A stretch of DNA of 49,152 nt from Lachnospira sp. (GCA_028693195.1 JAQUVV010000002.1:1-49152); one strand, 5' to 3'; positions 1-9,621 are shown, counted from the first letter of the stretch. Numbers and translations: made by a program. The notes: generated by a model not told the origin, from the sequence alone.

Positions 1-60
1 GATAGTTAGAGCGGCCACACATTTTGTTTATTCTGTCAAGTAATTTCTGGAATTTTACAA

Positions 61-100
61 AAAAAGAACAGGGTGCATATTTCTACATACTCTGTTCTTT
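61..100. terminator. Hairpin upstream of carbonic anhydrase remnant
   Basis: AAAGAACAG near position 62 pairs perfectly with CTGTTCTTT ending at 100, leaving a loop of about 20 nt. It follows an A-rich run, so on the minus strand the stem would be followed by T residues. It sits where the 5' part of the carbonic anhydrase reading frame should be, which suggests it came from another gene's end. Confidence 0.45.
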
Positions 101-117
101 ATGTCATCCTTATCTAA

Positions 118-477
118 ATGACATTGGGGGTGGTATCCCATCCTTTTGGAAGTGTGGTCAGAAGTTTGTTGATTGCGATTCTTGAACTTGGAGTTGAGGA
201 AGTCATGGTGGTGGGACATACAGACTGCGGGGTACAGCATATTAATGCGGATGCAATGATTGAGCAGATGGTTGCGAGAGGAATATCGGAGCATGATATC
301 GAAGTCCTGAGAACAGGCGGAATACCGTTCGAATCATGGCTTGCTGGTTTTGACTCGGTAGAAGAATCGGTGCAGAATACAGTAGAGTCATTGAAGAAGA
401 ATCCGTTGATTCCGAAGGATGTAGTGATTTCGGGGTTTGTCATGGATTCTGTGACTGGAGAACTGATGCGATTATGA
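118..477 (+). pseudogene. Beta-carbonic anhydrase, 5'-truncated remnant
   Basis: The 119 residues match the middle and C-terminal part of a bacterial beta-carbonic anhydrase (CO2/bicarbonate interconversion). The stretch VSHPFGSVVRSLL, the zinc-ligand motif HTDCG near residue 39, and a C-terminus of the LIPKDVVISGFVMDSVTGEL type are all typical. The first 60-65 residues of the family are missing, including the CxDxR zinc and catalytic motif. A stop codon (115-117) lies directly before the ATG, no Shine-Dalgarno is visible, and an unrelated hairpin occupies the expected upstream coding position. The downstream part has no internal stop, so the truncation looks recent or the fragment is tolerated. 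A functional enzyme is very unlikely because one zinc ligand and the Asp-Arg dyad are absent. It converges with citX. Confidence 0.8.
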
Positions 478-577
478 TAACGATACTTTCCAATTGCACA
501 GTTCAAAAAGCCTCAATACAGCTGGATAATCTGAAATAATCATATATATAGCATGATTTGCAAAAGATATAGTAGTA

Positions 578-622
578 CATACTAAAAGAAGCAGGCCTTA
601 AAAGCCTGCTTCTTTTAGTATG
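578..622. terminator. 19-bp perfect hairpin at the end of citX
   Basis: Arms 578-596 and 604-622 are perfect reverse complements with a 7-nt loop. The right arm encodes the last codons of citX, whose stop codon lies in the loop. There is no long T-run on either side, so it may act as a 3' mRNA stabiliser or weak bidirectional terminator between the convergent citX and carbonic anhydrase genes. Confidence 0.6.
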
Positions 623-1107
623 TCTATGATTTTATTCTGCATTTCTTCTACGGAATGTCTTCTGGCACGGGCACATTCCTGGGCCTGACAGTCGCAGATG
701 AGACATTTGCGAAAGACTGGACGAGAAAGTTTTTCTCCAGTGACATCAATAATATCAATGTCGTAAAGACGACCGATCTCGTTGGCTTCTTCTATGTCTG
801 TCATGACTTTCTTGACGAGGGCGGCACCACCATCAAAGGATAGAATCAGTTCGTCTCCAGTCTTATCATCAAAAACAATTCTTTCTAGAACAGAAATCTG
901 ATTCGTTTTTAATGCATCTTCAATGAGGCTGACACCGTGAGAAAAGCATGCATGGAGCTGCGAATTGGTCTTTACAGGACCTGGAATATTTAGGGCAAAT
1001 GAGAGCAATGGCTGATCATACTTTGCAAGTAGATACTGCTGGGTTTGGAAACGACGGTCTCTGCAGATCATCATATCATCTACGGTTACTTGTTCGCCTT
1101 CTAACAT
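598..1107 (-). CDS. citX: Citrate lyase holo-ACP synthase CitX
   Basis: CitX transfers the phosphoribosyl-dephospho-CoA prosthetic group onto the acyl carrier subunit of citrate lyase. The 169-aa protein has the usual length for the family and the diagnostic C-terminal cysteine/arginine motif C-LICDC-x5-CARARRHS (residues about 134-151), plus the N-terminal MLEGEQVTVDDMM-RDRR start. It lies 31 bp downstream of citC on the same strand and is probably cotranscribed. The citrate lyase subunits citDEF and citG are not in the window; to the left only a carbonic anhydrase remnant on the other strand is present. Its substrate protein must therefore be encoded elsewhere, or this is a leftover pair. 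Confidence 0.85.
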   Translation of the reverse strand: MLEGEQVTVDDMMICRDRRFQTQQYLLAKYDQPLLSFALNIPGPVKTNSQLHACFSHGVSLIEDALKTNQISVLERIVFDDKTGDELILSFDGGAALVKKVMTDIEEANEIGRLYDIDIIDVTGEKLSRPVFRKCLICDCQAQECARARRHSVEEMQNKIIDILKEAGF

Positions 1108-1138
1108 AAGTATCCCTTCTTTCTTTAGAAGATTAAAA

Positions 1139-2284
1139 TTAGTAGTGTATCACATCATCAGATGCCTGAATTCTCGCAATGACAGGAGTAGCAGCTTCTG
1201 ATGTGAAATAACGATAGGTTGTTTCTGGTACCAGACTTTTTAGTAGCGTAAAATCCTGATTATGAATTGCAGCTCTGACTGTTGATGCACTAATGGCTTT
1301 GCCGTCTGATTCCTTTCTAGGAATAATCATACATTCAATTCCATGCTTTGGCAAATTGTCTTTCATGATTTGGTTATAAATTCCAGTTACGATGCTGGTT
1401 GGTTCTTCCCCTACATAACGTTTGTTAATGTGCAGATGCTCAGCAATCTGAACAAAGATGGATAAATCAAGGAGTGCATGACCTTCAATCACGGAATTCT
1501 CATCCTTTTGAAAATAACTCGGAAATGTGGTGCTACTGATAATGTATGGACCACTTTCATGATATATGATGTTATCAAACTGCTTGGTTCCTTCCATAAT
1601 CAGTTGTTTTCTTACTTGAAAAGGCACAAGACTGGCATCTTCGCTAACCATGAAAAGATGAACCAAGTCATTTTCTCGACAGGCTTTTTCAATAAGATAA
1701 AGATGACCGTTGGTAAATGGGTTAGCATTCATCACAATGGCTGCTATAGCAGGAGATGATGCTTGAATGGAAGTATTTTCTGTAGCTGCTGGGACTGAAT
1801 TCGATGGAAGATTACCTAGAAGCACTTGCCTTTGTTTTGATAGATGTTCAGAACAGATGCAGTTGGCATTGGATAAATTCTTTAAATAGTCCTGAAATCC
1901 GGTTCTCTTATTCTCCATAAACACTAACTGGTCATCAATGCGCTGAATTTCATAGAAGCCAAGGCTTGCAAAGAACTTTGCGGATGTACACTTGGTGTAT
2001 AGGAATATATGGGAGTTTCCACGCTCAAACTGAACTTCCATTAAGTGTGAAACGATTTCATTCATTAGACCTTCTCCCTGATGGGTGCTGCTGACAGCCA
2101 TGCAGCGCAGGGTGTTGCCAAAACAACTTCCAGTTGCAATGACGTCATAATTGGAATCGTACATGGCACAGGTGTAATCTAGATTTCCATCTCTGCGGAT
2201 TCCCTCTGCAATCAAAAGCTCATCTATTTGTGTATTCACTCGGGTATCTTTCTTTGATACCTGTGAAATTGAATATTCTGACAT
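1139..2284 (-). CDS. citC: [Citrate (pro-3S)-lyase] ligase CitC
   Basis: CitC acetylates the prosthetic group of citrate lyase with acetate and ATP, switching the enzyme on. The N-terminal ~140 residues are a GNAT-like acetyltransferase fold. The C-terminal part is a nucleotidyltransferase with the HxGH-type signature in NANPFTNGHL and the ISASTVR motif near the C-terminus. The longest frame begins four codons upstream, but the chosen ATG has GGAG eight bases ahead (the upstream ATG is part of that Shine-Dalgarno region). At 381 aa it is slightly longer than typical (about 340-350), with a variable linker around residues 150-185 between the two domains. It is first in a citC-citX pair transcribed away from xfp. 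Confidence 0.88.
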   Translation of the reverse strand: MSEYSISQVSKKDTRVNTQIDELLIAEGIRRDGNLDYTCAMYDSNYDVIATGSCFGNTLRCMAVSSTHQGEGLMNEIVSHLMEVQFERGNSHIFLYTKCTSAKFFASLGFYEIQRIDDQLVFMENKRTGFQDYLKNLSNANCICSEHLSKQRQVLLGNLPSNSVPAATENTSIQASSPAIAAIVMNANPFTNGHLYLIEKACRENDLVHLFMVSEDASLVPFQVRKQLIMEGTKQFDNIIYHESGPYIISSTTFPSYFQKDENSVIEGHALLDLSIFVQIAEHLHINKRYVGEEPTSIVTGIYNQIMKDNLPKHGIECMIIPRKESDGKAISASTVRAAIHNQDFTLLKSLVPETTYRYFTSEAATPVIARIQASDDVIHY

Positions 2285-2472
2285 ATAAATCTCCATTCAT
2301 ATAAAAAATGTGTATAGGTTCAGCAGCATAGTTAAAACACTGTATATTTTCTAACGCCGAACAATTCTATTTTAACCTAATATAGTAGGGATTTCCAGTG
2401 GTTTCGAAGATTTCTGATAGTCAATTCAAATAATATGAAAAAAGAAAGATAAAAATTTAACAAAAGAATATA

Positions 2473-2500
2473 TTGACTTTTTATGTGTTCATGCTATTCT
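2473..2500 (+). promoter_or_regulatory. Promoter of xfp
   Basis: TTGACT at 2473-2478 and TATTCT at 2495-2500 are separated by 16 bp. Transcription would start near 2507, about 130 nt ahead of xfp. The 2285-2638 gap holds this promoter, the operator just after it, and the unmarked divergent citC upstream region. Confidence 0.6.
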
Positions 2501-2513
2501 ATAAAAGACTTTT

Positions 2514-2540
2514 GCAAAACATATTTGCAAATATGTTTGC
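2514..2540. promoter_or_regulatory. Palindromic candidate operator of xfp
   Basis: A perfect 16-bp palindrome CATATTTGCAAATATG (2520-2535) is flanked by GCAAA on the left and TTTGC on the right, extending the dyad to about 27 bp. It lies just downstream of the predicted -10 box, a classical repressor position. No copy was seen upstream of the other genes of the sugar block. The ROK regulator at 9670 is the nearest candidate to bind it, by inference only. Confidence 0.6.
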
Positions 2541-2638
2541 GATATGTTATTACTTTATGCTGATTCTAAAAACAGGCTTACAGCATAAGGTAAGTACAAA
2601 ACAGAATAAACTATGAATTTTAAGAAAAGAGGACAAAG

Positions 2639-5029
2639 ATGAGTACAGAAACAACATGTATTGAAAAGCAGCCATTGACCAATGAATATCTTGAGAAGAT
2701 GAATGCCTACTGGAGAGCAGCGAATTATTTATCAGCGGCACAGTTATATCTTTTGGATAATCCACTGCTTCGTGAGCCATTGACTCTAGACCAGATCAAG
2801 AAGAAAATTGTAGGCCACTGGGGAACAGTACCAGGCCAGAACTTTGTATACTGCCATATGAACAGGGCAATCAAGAAGTATGATCTGGATATGATTCTGA
2901 TTTCAGGCCCAGGACATGGTGGAAACTTCTTTGTATCCAATTCTTATCTTGAAGGTACATATAGTGAAGTATATCCGAACATCAGCCAGGATATGGATGG
3001 AATGAAGAAGCTCTGCAAGCAGTTCTCATTCCCAGGAGGAATCTCAAGCCACGTAGCACCAGAGACACCGGGATCTATTAACGAAGGTGGAGAACTTGGT
3101 TATTCTATTGCACATGCATTTGGTTCCGTATTTGATAACCCAGATTTGATTACGACCTGTATTGTAGGTGATGGAGAAGCTGAGACTGGCCCATTGGCAA
3201 CAGCTTGGCACTCTAATAAATTCTTGAATCCAGTAACAGACGGAGCAGTCCTCCCAATCCTGCACCTGAACGGATATAAGATCAGTAATCCTACAGTATT
3301 TTCCCGTATTTCCCATGACGAGATAGAGAGCTTCATCCATGGATGTGGATGGAAGCCATATTTCGTCGAGGGAGATGATCCAATGACCATGCATAAGAAG
3401 ATGGCTGAGACAATGGATACCATTATCGAAGAAATCAAAGCAATCCAGAAGGATGCCAGAGAAAATGGAAACACAGAAAGACCATTCTGGCCAATGATCG
3501 TACTTCGCACACCTAAGGGCTGGACAGGACCTAAGGTTGTCGATGGCAAGGAAATCGAAGGAACATTTAGAGCACATCAGGTTCCGATCATGATGGATCA
3601 GCCACATCACAAGGATATGTTAGAGGAGTGGTTAAGAAGCTACAAGCCAGAAGAACTGTTCGATGAGAATGGACAGCTGATTCCTGAATTGAAAGCACTT
3701 GTCCCAGAGGGAGATCACAGAATCAGTGCAAATCCTCATGCTAATGGCGGAAAGCTCTTAAGAGACTTAAGACTTCCTGATTTCAAGGACTATGCAGTAG
3801 AAGTCGCACAGCCAGGAGCAAAGGAAGGTCAAGATATGATCGAACTTGGCGGCTTCATTAGAGATATATTCAAATTAAATAAAGAGACTAGAAACTTCAG
3901 AATCTTTGGACCGGATGAGACCATGTCAAACAGACTTGGAAAAGTCTTTGAGGAAACAAACAGAGACTGGAACAATGCATTGAAAGATAATGATGAATTC
4001 TTAAGTAACGATGGATGTGTCATGGATTCTATGCTGTCCGAGCATATGTGTGAAGGCTGGTTAGAGGGATATCTGCTCACAGGTCGTCATGGATTCTTTG
4101 CAAGCTACGAAGCATTTATCAGAATCGTAGATTCTATGGCAGCACAGCATGCTAAGTGGTTGAAGGTATGCTCTCAGTTACCATGGAGACAGTCCATTTC
4201 ATCCCTGAACCTGATCCTTTCCTCTAACGTATGGCAGCAGGATCATAATGGATTTACTCATCAGGACCCAGGCTTCTTAGATCATATCGCCAATAAGAAG
4301 GCAGATGTGGTAAGAATGTATCTTCCACCAGACACCAACTGTCTGTTATCATGCTTTGACCACTGTATCAGAAGTAAGGACTATGTCAATGTGCTGGTAA
4401 CATCTAAGCATCCAAGACCTCAGTGGCTGACCATGGAACAGGCTGTTAAGCACTGTACACAGGGCGTCGGTATCTGGGAGTGGGCAAGCAATGACCAGGG
4501 ACAGGAACCAGATGTAGTTCTTGTTGGCTGTGGTGAAACACCGACTATGGAGGCACTTGCAGCAGTGACGATCTTAAGAGACAACATGCCAGAATTAAAG
4601 ATTCGTTTCATCAATGTAGTGGATTTATTCAAGCTTCAGTCCAGTGCACAGCATCCACATGGTCTGTCAGATACAGATTACGATGCACTGTTTACAAAGG
4701 ATAAGCCAATCATCTTTGCATTCCATGGCTACCCAACACTGATTCATGAGCTGACATACTTTAGACATAACAGAAATCTGCAGGTATTCGGATATCAGGA
4801 AGAAGGAACAATTACCACACCTTTCGATATGCGAGTTCAGAACGAGATTGACCGTTACCATCTGGTAGAAGCAGCAATCAATGCACTTCCACAGCTTGGA
4901 AATAAGGGAGCATATCTCTTACAGAAGATGAGAGATACATTAGTTGCCCATAAGCAACATATTGATGAGTATGGTATGGATCTTCCAGAAGTACGTGACT
5001 GGAAGTGGCATACACCAGAGAATAAGTAG
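2639..5029 (+). CDS. xfp: Xylulose-5-phosphate/fructose-6-phosphate phosphoketolase
   Basis: Phosphoketolase splits xylulose-5-P (or fructose-6-P) with phosphate into acetyl-phosphate and glyceraldehyde-3-P (or erythrose-4-P), using thiamine diphosphate in the cytosol. The 796-aa length is exactly that of the family. Visible motifs include GPGHGG near residue 90, the [15 protein letters not shown] segment, and the ThDP motif GDGEAETGP followed by HLNGYKI. The start has AAGAAAAGAGG just upstream. It is monocistronic or nearly so: its own promoter and palindrome precede it and a strong terminator follows. Its neighbours supply xylulose-5-P (isomerase and xylulokinase). Very confident. Confidence 0.97.
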   Translation: MSTETTCIEKQPLTNEYLEKMNAYWRAANYLSAAQLYLLDNPLLREPLTLDQIKKKIVGHWGTVPGQNFVYCHMNRAIKKYDLDMILISGPGHGGNFFVSNSYLEGTYSEVYPNISQDMDGMKKLCKQFSFPGGISSHVAPETPGSINEGGELGYSIAHAFGSVFDNPDLITTCIVGDGEAETGPLATAWHSNKFLNPVTDGAVLPILHLNGYKISNPTVFSRISHDEIESFIHGCGWKPYFVEGDDPMTMHKKMAETMDTIIEEIKAIQKDARENGNTERPFWPMIVLRTPKGWTGPKVVDGKEIEGTFRAHQVPIMMDQPHHKDMLEEWLRSYKPEELFDENGQLIPELKALVPEGDHRISANPHANGGKLLRDLRLPDFKDYAVEVAQPGAKEGQDMIELGGFIRDIFKLNKETRNFRIFGPDETMSNRLGKVFEETNRDWNNALKDNDEFLSNDGCVMDSMLSEHMCEGWLEGYLLTGRHGFFASYEAFIRIVDSMAAQHAKWLKVCSQLPWRQSISSLNLILSSNVWQQDHNGFTHQDPGFLDHIANKKADVVRMYLPPDTNCLLSCFDHCIRSKDYVNVLVTSKHPRPQWLTMEQAVKHCTQGVGIWEWASNDQGQEPDVVLVGCGETPTMEALAAVTILRDNMPELKIRFINVVDLFKLQSSAQHPHGLSDTDYDALFTKDKPIIFAFHGYPTLIHELTYFRHNRNLQVFGYQEEGTITTPFDMRVQNEIDRYHLVEAAINALPQLGNKGAYLLQKMRDTLVAHKQHIDEYGMDLPEVRDWKWHTPENK

Positions 5030-5116
5030 AAAATATGTAAATGTATGGTTTTACCAATGAAAGAGTAATTAATTGTAAAAAATTAGTGAAAATTAATATA
5101 TTTTCTTGAAAAACAG

Positions 5117-5196
5117 AAGCATAGATGATATTATAGATATAACTTTTAAAAATGACTTTTATAAAAGTTGAAGCTTTATCATCTATGCTTTTTATT
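5117..5196 (+). terminator. Two-tier hairpin terminator after xfp
   Basis: Outer arms 5117-5130 and 5177-5190 are a perfect 14-bp stem; inside it, 5141-5148 and 5162-5169 form a second perfect 8-bp stem. A T-rich tail follows at 5188-5199. It lies between xfp and the DUF4867 gene and could be a terminator or, given the branched shape, an attenuator for the downstream operon. Confidence 0.7.
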
Positions 5197-5225
5197 TGTT
5201 GTAATGCAAAACAAGGAGGATTGTG

Positions 5226-5831
5226 ATGTTTAACGTGAATGATTCTGAATTCAAGCCATATGGCAGAGTGATTCAGGGAGTGGAACTTGGGGATTTACTA
5301 AAGGCAATGGAACAGACACCATTACCAGAGGATGTGATTTATGTTCCATCAGAAGAGAAGCTGGAAGAACTTCCAGTGTATGAGCTGATGTCAAAGAGTA
5401 TTTATGGAGATATGCCAGTACAGATCGGATTCTGTAATGGACATAATCAGTATCTGAATGGATTAGAGTATCACAGAAATTCAGAAATCAATGTAGCTGC
5501 TACTGATTTGATTTTATTGTTGGGAAAGCAGCAGGATATTGAGTCAGATTATACATATGACACTGCGAAGGTAGAAGCATTCTTCGTTCCAGCGGGAACA
5601 ATGATTGAAGTATATGCAACAACTCTGCATTATGCACCTTGCGGAGTGGATGGTGCTGGATTTAGATGTGTAGTTGTTCTTCCAAAGGGAACGAATTATG
5701 ATGTGACACCATTCAGTCAGACTGGAGAAGACAGGCTGCTTGCAGCAACCAATAAGTGGCTGATCGCTCATGAGGATGCACATATTGCAGGTGCATTTGT
5801 TGGCTTAAAGGGTGAGAATGTAAAAATCTGA
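5226..5831 (+). CDS. DUF4867 family cupin-like protein
   Basis: A 201-aa soluble protein that resembles the uncharacterised DUF4867 family. Cupin-like motifs are visible: NGLEYHRNSEIN (His and Glu of a metal site, about residues 77-90) and VPAGTMIEVYATTLHYAPC (Pro-x-Gly and His, about residues 120-140). A metal-dependent sugar isomerase, epimerase or lyase role would fit the fold and the position directly before a ketol-isomerase and xylulokinase, but this is inference. AAGGAGG at 5213-5219 gives good spacing to either of two adjacent ATGs; the second (5226) has the better distance, the first (5223) is also possible. There is no signal peptide. Confidence 0.75.
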   Translation: MFNVNDSEFKPYGRVIQGVELGDLLKAMEQTPLPEDVIYVPSEEKLEELPVYELMSKSIYGDMPVQIGFCNGHNQYLNGLEYHRNSEINVAATDLILLLGKQQDIESDYTYDTAKVEAFFVPAGTMIEVYATTLHYAPCGVDGAGFRCVVVLPKGTNYDVTPFSQTGEDRLLAATNKWLIAHEDAHIAGAFVGLKGENVKI

Positions 5832-5959
5832 AAGCGAATGATTACATATAGAAATATAAAAGAATCACGATATAGCACGATATAGGAATAAAAAAGTTAT
5901 CAGTAAATGAAATGATAAGTATATTTAGGCGGAAGCCGTAAAATAAAAGGAGATAAATC

Positions 5960-7444
5960 ATGAACAATATGCCAGAATTAAAAATCGGAATCGTAGCAGT
6001 CAGCAGAGACTGCTTCCCAGAAACACTTTCTGTTACCAGAAGAAAGAATCTTGTGAAAGCTTATACAGATAAGTATGGAGCTGACAACATATACGAATGT
6101 CCAATCTGTATCGTTGAGAGTGAAATCCATATGATGCAGGCGTTAGAGGATGTGAAGAAGGCAGGATGTAATGCACTTTGTGTATATCTTGGAAATTTTG
6201 GCCCAGAAATCGCAGAGACAATGCTCGCAAAGTATTTTGATGGACCTAAGATGTTTATCGCAGCAGCAGAAGAGACTTCAGCAAATGGCGGTCTTGTTCA
6301 GGGACGTGGAGATGCATATTGTGGAATGCTCAATGCAAGCTATAATTTAAAGCTTCGTGGTGTGAAGGCTTATATTCCAGAATATCCAGTTGGAACAGCA
6401 GAAGAGTGTGCAGATATGATTCATGAGTTCGTTCCAGTTGCAAAGGCAGTATATGCATTACAGAATTTAAAAATTATTAGCTTTGGACCTCGTCCAACCA
6501 ACTTCCTTGCATGTAATGCTCCAATTCAGCAGCTTTACAATCTGGGTGTTGAAATCGAAGAAAATTCTGAATTGGATTTATTCGAAAGTTTCAATAATCA
6601 TGCAGGAGATGCAAGAATTCCAGATGTAGTGAAGAGCATGGAAGCAGAACTTGGTACAGGCAATAAGAAGCCAGAAATCTTAGAGAAGCTTGCTCAGTAT
6701 GAGATTACACTTCTTGACTGGATTGAAGCACATAAGGGTTCTAGAAAATATGTTGCAATCGCTGGAAAATGCTGGCCAGCATTCCAGACACAGTTTGGAT
6801 TCGTACCTTGCTATGTAAATTCAAGACTGACAGGTATGGGAATTCCTGTTTCATGCGAAGTTGATATTTATGGTGCTTTAAGTGAATTTATTGGAACGGT
6901 AGTCAGCAATGATGCAGTTACATTACTTGATATTAATAATACAGTTCCTTCAGACATTTATAATGAGGATATTTCAGGTAAGTTTGATTATACAATTAAG
7001 GATACATTTATGGGATTCCACTGTGGTAATACAGCATCCTGCAAGCTTTCATTCTGTGAGATGAAGAATCAGATGATTATGGCTCGTTCACTTCCAGTGG
7101 AAGTAACCAATGGTACTTTGGAAGGCGATATTAAGCCAGGAGATATTACATTCTTTAGATTACAGAGTACAGCAGATGCACAGTTAAGAGCATATGTTGC
7201 TCAGGGAGAAGTTCTTCCAGTTGCAACAAGATCATTTGGTTCAATCGGTGTATTTGCAATTCCAGAAATGGGACGTTTCTATAGACATGTTCTGATTGAG
7301 AAGAATTATCCTCATCATGGAGCTGTTGCATTCGGTCATTTTGGTAAGCAGTTGGTAGAAGTATTTAAGTATATCGGTGTTGAGGATATTGGATTCAATC
7401 AGCCAAAGGGAATGCTTTATAAGTCTGAGAATCCATTTGCATAA
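5960..7444 (+). CDS. L-fucose/L-arabinose isomerase family protein
   Basis: A 494-aa protein of the fucose/arabinose isomerase superfamily (COG2407-like), which interconverts aldoses and ketoses with a Mn2+ site. Recognisable features are NNHAGDARIPDV near residue 215, GKCWPAFQTQFGF near 270, CEVDIYGALSEF near 300 (Glu and Asp metal ligands) and FHCGNTASC near 355 (metal His). AAAGGAG is 10 bp upstream of the ATG. It sits 15 bp ahead of xylulokinase, so the product ketose is probably D-xylulose (from D-xylose or D-lyxose), though D-ribulose cannot be excluded. A classical xylA is absent from the window. Substrate is not decided by the sequence. Confidence 0.85.
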   Translation: MNNMPELKIGIVAVSRDCFPETLSVTRRKNLVKAYTDKYGADNIYECPICIVESEIHMMQALEDVKKAGCNALCVYLGNFGPEIAETMLAKYFDGPKMFIAAAEETSANGGLVQGRGDAYCGMLNASYNLKLRGVKAYIPEYPVGTAEECADMIHEFVPVAKAVYALQNLKIISFGPRPTNFLACNAPIQQLYNLGVEIEENSELDLFESFNNHAGDARIPDVVKSMEAELGTGNKKPEILEKLAQYEITLLDWIEAHKGSRKYVAIAGKCWPAFQTQFGFVPCYVNSRLTGMGIPVSCEVDIYGALSEFIGTVVSNDAVTLLDINNTVPSDIYNEDISGKFDYTIKDTFMGFHCGNTASCKLSFCEMKNQMIMARSLPVEVTNGTLEGDIKPGDITFFRLQSTADAQLRAYVAQGEVLPVATRSFGSIGVFAIPEMGRFYRHVLIEKNYPHHGAVAFGHFGKQLVEVFKYIGVEDIGFNQPKGMLYKSENPFA

Positions 7445-7458
7445 GAAGGCGGGTTAAT

Positions 7459-8937
7459 ATGAATTATATAGGAATTGATTTAGGAACATCCTCAGTGAAA
7501 CTGATTCTGATGGATGAAAAGGGAACAATTCTGAATTCTGTGACGAGGGAATATCCATTGAGCTTCCCACATCCAGGATGGTCAGAACAGAATCCATATG
7601 ACTGGTATGATAACAGTGTTGCTGGAATCAAGGATTTACTGGAGGGACAGGACAAGTCTAAGGTGGCAGGCATCAGCTTTGGCGGACAGATGCATGGGCT
7701 GGTTGTTTTAGACGAGAATGATGAGGTTATTCGACCAGCGATTCTTTGGAATGATGGTAGAACAACAAAGGAATGTGAATATCTGAATGGTGTTGTCGGT
7801 AAGGATAAACTGACAGAATATACAGCAAACATTGCGTTTGCAGGGTTTACAGCTCCAAAGATTCTTTGGATGAAGGAGAATGAGCCGGATAATTTTAAGA
7901 AAATTAAGAAAATTATGCTGCCAAAGGATTATCTGGCATATCGTCTGACAGGTGTATTCTGTACAGATGTATCAGATGCATCAGGAATGCTTTTGTTTGA
8001 CGTAAAGAATCGCTGTTGGTCAGAGAAAATGCTGGATATCTGTGGAATCAATAAAGATATGATGGCTGAAATATTTGAAAGTCATGAGAAAGTCGGAACG
8101 GTAAAGGCAGATATTGCGGCAGAGCTTGGCATTTCAGAGCAGACGATTGTGGCTGCAGGAGCAGGTGATAATGCAGCAGCAGCAGTCGGAACTGGCACAG
8201 TTGGCGATGGAATGTGTAACATTTCTCTCGGAACCAGCGGAACTATCTTTATTTCCAGTAAGGATTTTGGTGTAGACAATAATAATGCATTACATTCCTT
8301 TGCTCATGCAGATGGTCATTATCATTTGATGGGCTGTATGCTTAGTGCAGCAAGCTGCAATAAGTGGTGGATGGATGGTGTAATTGAAACGAAGGATTAT
8401 GCAAAGGAGCAGAGCGGTATTACGGACGACAAGCTTGGTAATAACCATGTGTTCTATCTTCCATATTTGATGGGAGAGCGTTCACCACATAATAATCCTG
8501 CGGCAAGAGCTACATTTACGGGAATGACCATGGATACCAACCGAGAAGATATGACACAGGCAGTTTTGGAAGGTGTAGCCTTTGCAATTCGCGATTCTTT
8601 TGAAGTTGCCAAGAGTCTGGGAATCCAGATTACAGAAACGAAAATCTGTGGCGGCGGAGCAAAGAGTCCATTGTGGTGCAAGATTATGGCAAATGTATTG
8701 AATATTAAGGTCAATATGTTACAATCAGAAGAGGGACCATCTATGGGCGGTGCGATGCTTGCGATGGTTGCTAATGGAGAATATTCAGATGTAGAGGCAG
8801 CTGCCAGAGCGATTGTTCATATAAAGAGCAGCATTGAACCGGATAAAAGAATCGCTGCAAGATATGAAGAAAAGTATCAGCAGTTCAAGAGTATTTACCC
8901 AGCGATGAAGCCAGTATTTGATATTATTACAAAGTAA
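7459..8937 (+). CDS. xylB: Xylulokinase
   Basis: A FGGY-family kinase, 492 aa, phosphorylating D-xylulose to xylulose-5-P. The N-terminal MNYIGIDLGTSSVKLILMD phosphate motif, the xylulokinase-type GISFGGQMHGLV segment, ILWNDGRT, and the C-terminal adenosine motif ICGGGAKSPLW are all present. Only 14 bp separate it from the isomerase, with GAAGGCGG as ribosome binding site, so the two are cotranscribed. The product feeds phosphoketolase encoded just upstream. FGGY enzymes can be hard to separate by substrate, but the QMHG segment favours xylulose. Confidence 0.92.
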   Translation: MNYIGIDLGTSSVKLILMDEKGTILNSVTREYPLSFPHPGWSEQNPYDWYDNSVAGIKDLLEGQDKSKVAGISFGGQMHGLVVLDENDEVIRPAILWNDGRTTKECEYLNGVVGKDKLTEYTANIAFAGFTAPKILWMKENEPDNFKKIKKIMLPKDYLAYRLTGVFCTDVSDASGMLLFDVKNRCWSEKMLDICGINKDMMAEIFESHEKVGTVKADIAAELGISEQTIVAAGAGDNAAAAVGTGTVGDGMCNISLGTSGTIFISSKDFGVDNNNALHSFAHADGHYHLMGCMLSAASCNKWWMDGVIETKDYAKEQSGITDDKLGNNHVFYLPYLMGERSPHNNPAARATFTGMTMDTNREDMTQAVLEGVAFAIRDSFEVAKSLGIQITETKICGGGAKSPLWCKIMANVLNIKVNMLQSEEGPSMGGAMLAMVANGEYSDVEAAARAIVHIKSSIEPDKRIAARYEEKYQQFKSIYPAMKPVFDIITK

Positions 8938-8967
8938 ATATGAATTACAATGAAAAGGAGAATGGCT

Positions 8968-9621
8968 ATGAAGTTTTTTATTGACACAGCAAATGTTGAG
9001 GATATCAAGAAGGCAAATGACATGGGAGTCATCTGCGGTGTAACAACAAACCCATCATTGATTGCTAAGGAAGGAAGAGATTTCAAGGAAGTTATCAAGG
9101 AAATTACTGCAATCGTTGATGGACCAATTAGTGGTGAGGTTAAGGCGACAACAGTAGATGCTGAGGGAATGATTGCAGAAGGAAGAGAAATTGCAGCGAT
9201 TCATCCTAATATGGTTGTTAAAATTCCGATGACAGTAGAAGGCTTGAAGGCGACTAAGGTGTTATCAAGTGAGGGGATTAAGGTCAATGTAACATTGATT
9301 TTCTCAGCAAATCAGGCACTTCTTGCAGCAAGAGCAGGCGCAGCTTTCGTTTCACCATTCTTAGGACGTTTAGATGATATTTCACAGCCAGGTATTAACC
9401 TGATCGAGGATATCGTAGCGATTTTCAGCAATTATGATATTCAGACAGAGATTATCTGCGCAAGTGTTCGTAACCCAATTCATGTGACTGACTGTGCTTT
9501 GGCAGGAGCAGATATTGCAACAGTTCCATATAAGGTTATTGAACAGATGACACACCATCCATTGACAGATGCTGGTATTGAAAAGTTCCAGAAGGATTAT
9601 ATTGCTGTATTTGGAGAATAG
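8968..9621 (+). CDS. Transaldolase / fructose-6-phosphate aldolase (small TalC/FSA type)
   Basis: A 217-aa single-domain enzyme of the MipB/TalC/FSA subfamily. It has [14 protein letters not shown], the CGVTTNPSL segment, the Schiff-base lysine in VVKIPMT (about residue 84), and [18 protein letters not shown]. Family members act either as transaldolase (sedoheptulose-7-P + glyceraldehyde-3-P) or as fructose-6-P aldolase, and sequence by eye does not decide. The frame is open from 8950, but AAAGGAG is ideally spaced for the ATG at 8968. It follows xylB by 30 bp and belongs to the same operon, tying the kinase product into the pentose phosphate pool. Confidence 0.92.
   Translation: MKFFIDTANVEDIKKANDMGVICGVTTNPSLIAKEGRDFKEVIKEITAIVDGPISGEVKATTVDAEGMIAEGREIAAIHPNMVVKIPMTVEGLKATKVLSSEGIKVNVTLIFSANQALLAARAGAAFVSPFLGRLDDISQPGINLIEDIVAIFSNYDIQTEIICASVRNPIHVTDCALAGADIATVPYKVIEQMTHHPLTDAGIEKFQKDYIAVFGE

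Noticed and set aside
1-60. tRNA or other RNA gene at the left edge
   Set aside because: No cloverleaf or T-loop motif could be found.
114-506. Minus-strand ORF opposite the carbonic anhydrase remnant
   Set aside because: No ribosome site and no recognisable domain; a shadow of the coding frame on the plus strand.
5960-9621. Sulfoquinovose transaldolase-type pathway
   Set aside because: The transaldolase is the small 217-aa TalC/FSA type, and no sulfolactaldehyde enzyme or sulfoquinovosidase is present. The xylulokinase motif points to pentose use.
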